From positions 248,001 through 312,000 of the forward strand of contig JAEZQY010000008.1 of assembly GCA_023441055.1 (NCBI GenBank): 64,000 nucleotides of DNA. Reading direction: 5' to 3'. Positions 62,490-64,000 of this stretch are shown here, in pieces (the first letter of the stretch is position 1; each line of letters begins with the position of its first letter). The translations under genes were made by a program, and so were the position numbers. This stretch comes from Bacillota bacterium. GTDB taxonomy: Bacteria; Bacillota; Bacilli; Paenibacillales; UBA4045. The notes under the pieces are model-generated. The model made no database searches. It saw only the letters and a program-made list of their open reading frames with translations, and was not told where the DNA came from.

Positions 62490-62552
62490 GGTGATGTCTC
62501 CTCAATTCGGCGCATATTCATCATTCTGCCATATGTGTTCTATCTTAATAGA

Positions 62553-62581
62553 TTTGCAACTTGAGGTCTATTCGTTATAAT
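62553..62581 (+). promoter_or_regulatory. Promoter of the 32-aa protein gene
   Basis: TTTGCA (62553-62558) and TATAAT (62576-62581) are separated by 17 bases, about 30 bases upstream of the start codon. The -10 is perfect and the -35 matches four of six bases. Confidence 0.45.
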
Positions 62582-62609
62582 GGAATTAACAATATTGGAG
62601 GTGTAGACG

Positions 62610-62708
62610 ATGTCCACCGCTTTTCTCCTGGTCATAGCAGTGTCTGTACTTATGCTGGGTTCCATCTTCACCGCTGCATATAATGACGACAAGACAAAGG
62701 GACTGTAA
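62610..62708 (+). CDS. 32-aa single-helix membrane protein
   Basis: The ATG at 62610 is preceded by GGAGG with an 8-base gap and by a good promoter. The product, MSTAFLLVIAVSVLMLGSIF then TAAYNDDKTKGL, has one transmembrane helix (~4-22) and a short charged tail. It is too short for automatic annotation but has all expression signals, and its stop codon lies inside a perfect palindrome that ends the transcript. No family is recognised. Confidence 0.6.
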   Translation: MSTAFLLVIAVSVLMLGSIFTAAYNDDKTKGL

Positions 62709-62724
62709 ATTTACAGTCCCTTTG
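62695..62724 (+). terminator. Perfect 30-bp palindromic terminator
   Basis: A perfect 15+15-bp palindrome with no unpaired loop contains the TAA of the 32-aa gene (62706-62708) and runs into a pyrimidine-rich tract. In RNA it would form a strong hairpin with a small loop of the central bases. Confidence 0.75.
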
Positions 62725-62778
62725 CTTTACCCTTTGCTTTTCCCTTTGCTTTACCCTTTGCTTTTCCCTTTTCTTTGG
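62718..62778. repeat. 12-bp polypyrimidine tandem repeat
   Basis: Four units of CCCTTTGCTTTA or CCCTTTGCTTTT alternate strictly A, T, A, T at the last base (62718, 62730, 62742, 62754), followed by a degenerate fifth. One strand is almost pure pyrimidine. It lies between the 32-aa gene and the convergent AbrB-type gene. Confidence 0.9.
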
Positions 62779-62786
62779 GGTTCAGC

Positions 62787-63035
62787 TTAGTTCACCATAT
62801 GTTTCATTTCACCCAAGCATGGCTTACAAATATAACGCGAGCTGTACTCGATCACTTCATCCTGATTGGAGCAGAAGATGCACTTTGGTTTATATCTCTC
62901 CAGAATGATATGGTCGCCTTGCACCAAGATCTCCACTGGGTCGCCTTCATTCATTTGGTACCTCTTGCGAAGGGATTTGGGCAATACAATACGACCTAGT
63001 TGATCCACTTTTCTGACTACGCCTACCGGTTTCAT
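62787..63035 (-). CDS. AbrB-family transition-state regulator with Cys-pair tail
   Basis: An 82-aa DNA-binding protein. Residues 1-50 are an AbrB swapped-hairpin domain (GVVRKVDQLGRIVLPKSLRK). In place of the AbrB C-terminal dimerisation part of B. subtilis, the tail has Cys52-x2-Cys55 and Cys70-x2-Cys73, a likely zinc-binding knuckle. Such variants are usual in Paenibacillus relatives. I start at the ATG 63033-63035 (MKPVGVV) after GAGAGG. It probably represses stationary-phase genes, but targets are unknown. Confidence 0.88.
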   Translation of the reverse strand: MKPVGVVRKVDQLGRIVLPKSLRKRYQMNEGDPVEILVQGDHIILERYKPKCIFCSNQDEVIEYSSRYICKPCLGEMKHMVN

Positions 63036-63171
63036 GATTAACCTCTCTCCTAACACTAGTTGTTTATCCGATCATGCCTCGCATCGTAATAATTAAGAGT
63101 TCGTCACATTCGACAAATTCCCTCTTTATTCTACAATATTTCGTTGAAACTTGCACCTATCTTTGTCAAAT

Positions 63172-63636
63172 TTATATTTGAGCAGGGAAATGAAGCTGTC
63201 GTAACGCCTCATACAATACAATCGCAGCCGCATTCGATAGATTAAGCGAGCGTACCGCATCCGTCATAGGCAGCCGAATCAGGGTATCCTGGTGCGCATC
63301 CAGTATCGCCGCCGGGAGACCTGCTGTCTCCTTGCCGAATACGAGGAAATCGCCATCGCGAAATTGTACATCCACATAACGATTCGTCGCCTTAGTCGTC
63401 GAACAGAAGAATCGTCCGTCCGGATACTGCTGCTGCAGCTCCTCGAAGGAATCATGATAGTGGATCTGCACAGCATGCCAGTAATCCAATCCCGCGCGTT
63501 TTAAGGTCTTATCATCGGTGTGAAATCCGAGCGGTCTGACCAAGTGTAAGATGGTGCCTGTCGCAGCACAGGTCCGTGAGATATTGCCGGTATTGGCCGG
63601 TATCTCTGGTTCAACTAATACAATATGTAAGGCCAT
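63172..63636 (-). CDS. trmL: tRNA (cytidine/uridine-34 2'-O)-methyltransferase TrmL
   Basis: A 154-aa SPOUT methyltransferase. It has the family N-terminus ALHIVLVEPEIPANTGNISRTCAATG, DYWHAV, FGKETAGLP and the trefoil-knot end IRLPMTDAVRSLNLSNAAAIVLYEAL. It methylates the wobble nucleotide of leucine tRNAs. GAGGGGG precedes the ATG. It lies 26 bases downstream of serC on the same strand. Confidence 0.93.
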   Translation of the reverse strand: MALHIVLVEPEIPANTGNISRTCAATGTILHLVRPLGFHTDDKTLKRAGLDYWHAVQIHYHDSFEELQQQYPDGRFFCSTTKATNRYVDVQFRDGDFLVFGKETAGLPAAILDAHQDTLIRLPMTDAVRSLNLSNAAAIVLYEALRQLHFPAQI

Positions 63637-63662
63637 GTTGTCCCCCTCTCGAAGCTGCTCCC

Positions 63663-64000
63663 TCAGCCATGCTTACGAGCGAATTCCTTCATGAAGCTGC
63701 TGAGCGCTTCGAGCGATTCACGCGGTACCGCATTGTATGTGGATGCCCGGAGTCCCCCGACACTGCGATGGCCCTTCAAACCAACAAAGCCCTGCGCACC
63801 TGCATCCTTAACGAATGCCTTCTCGAGCTCCTCATCCTGCATCCGCCAGGTAATGTTCATAATCGAGCGGCTTGCAGTCTCTGCTACCCCTTGATAGAAG
63901 CCATTACTCTGATCGATCGTCTCATAGAGCAGGCTTGTCTTCTCACGATTGAACTGCTCGATGGCGGATAGGCCACCCTTGTCCTTAATCCACTTCAACA
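63663..64000 (-). CDS. serC: Phosphoserine aminotransferase, C-terminal part (partial)
   Basis: The last ~112 codons of a minus-strand gene that enters from the right edge. The visible part, KWIKDKGGLSAIEQFNREKT, SIMNITWRMQDEELEKAF and the end GFVGLKGHRSVGGLRASTYN followed by AVPRESLEALSSFMKEF, is the C-terminal domain of SerC, which makes phosphoserine in serine biosynthesis. The PLP lysine lies outside the window. Confidence 0.9.
   Translation of the reverse strand, partial: LKWIKDKGGLSAIEQFNREKTSLLYETIDQSNGFYQGVAETASRSIMNITWRMQDEELEKAFVKDAGAQGFVGLKGHRSVGGLRASTYNAVPRESLEALSSFMKEFARKHG

Noticed and set aside
1..64000. tRNA or rRNA genes and insertion sequences
   Set aside because: No cloverleaf-like sequence, rRNA segment, transposase motif or terminal inverted repeats with target duplication were seen by eye.

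Overview
The window looks like a chromosomal segment of an endospore-forming Bacillales bacterium, most likely Paenibacillaceae (a Paenibacillus relative). The evidence is roughly 50% GC, strong GGAGG-type ribosome binding sites, many sporulation families (YtvI, YtrH, YtrI, YheC/YheD, CotJABC, YhbH, SpoVR, PrkA), a SUF operon in the order sufCDSUB, and a gene order between citZ and ytoI close to the ytxx region of Bacillus subtilis. I see no tRNA, rRNA, prophage, insertion sequence or CRISPR array. It reads as core chromosome with a few locally unusual stretches.

Positions 1-21,000 hold central metabolism. A fumarase fragment and a YfbR nucleotidase are followed by the TCA operon citZ-icd-mdh plus a small membrane protein. 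Exopolyphosphatase and polyphosphate kinase face each other with overlapping 3' ends. Next come ytvI, a hotdog thioesterase, pyk, accA, accD, a 65-aa protein, dnaE, the sporulation trio ytrH-ytrI-ytpI and the regulator ytoI. pfkA, expected between accA and pyk, is absent.

Positions 21,000-32,800 form a spore-surface block: a YheB (DUF445) gene diverging from five tandem YheC/YheD ATP-grasp genes, an L,D-transpeptidase, the cotJABC operon, an AI-2E-type transporter and a YfkAB-type radical SAM gene.

Positions 32,800-40,700 hold an HD-GYP gene cotranscribed with a YunD-like 5'-nucleotidase, a second HD-GYP gene transcribed divergently, an NlpC/P60 lipoprotein, a striking 66-bp tandem repeat array in front of a small two-helix membrane protein, a non-secreted glucosaminidase and a membrane-anchored serine hydrolase.

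Positions 40,800-50,400 hold sufCDSUB (minus strand), then mtnA with an overlapping unknown gene, a PAS-GGDEF-EAL protein and a DUF423 protein. Positions 50,500-58,700 contain all three members of the YhbH-SpoVR-PrkA stress/sporulation set, with SelO and a MATE transporter between them, and a diverged 71-bp duplication flanking spoVR. The right end holds a DUF2161 protein, a GH26 beta-mannanase with a probable CcpA site, an MFS transporter, a 32-aa membrane protein followed by a palindrome and 12-bp repeats, an AbrB-type regulator, trmL and the 3' part of serC.

Functional names rest on motifs and family resemblance read by eye. No database search was run. Start codons were chosen by ribosome binding site spacing where the longest frame was implausible.
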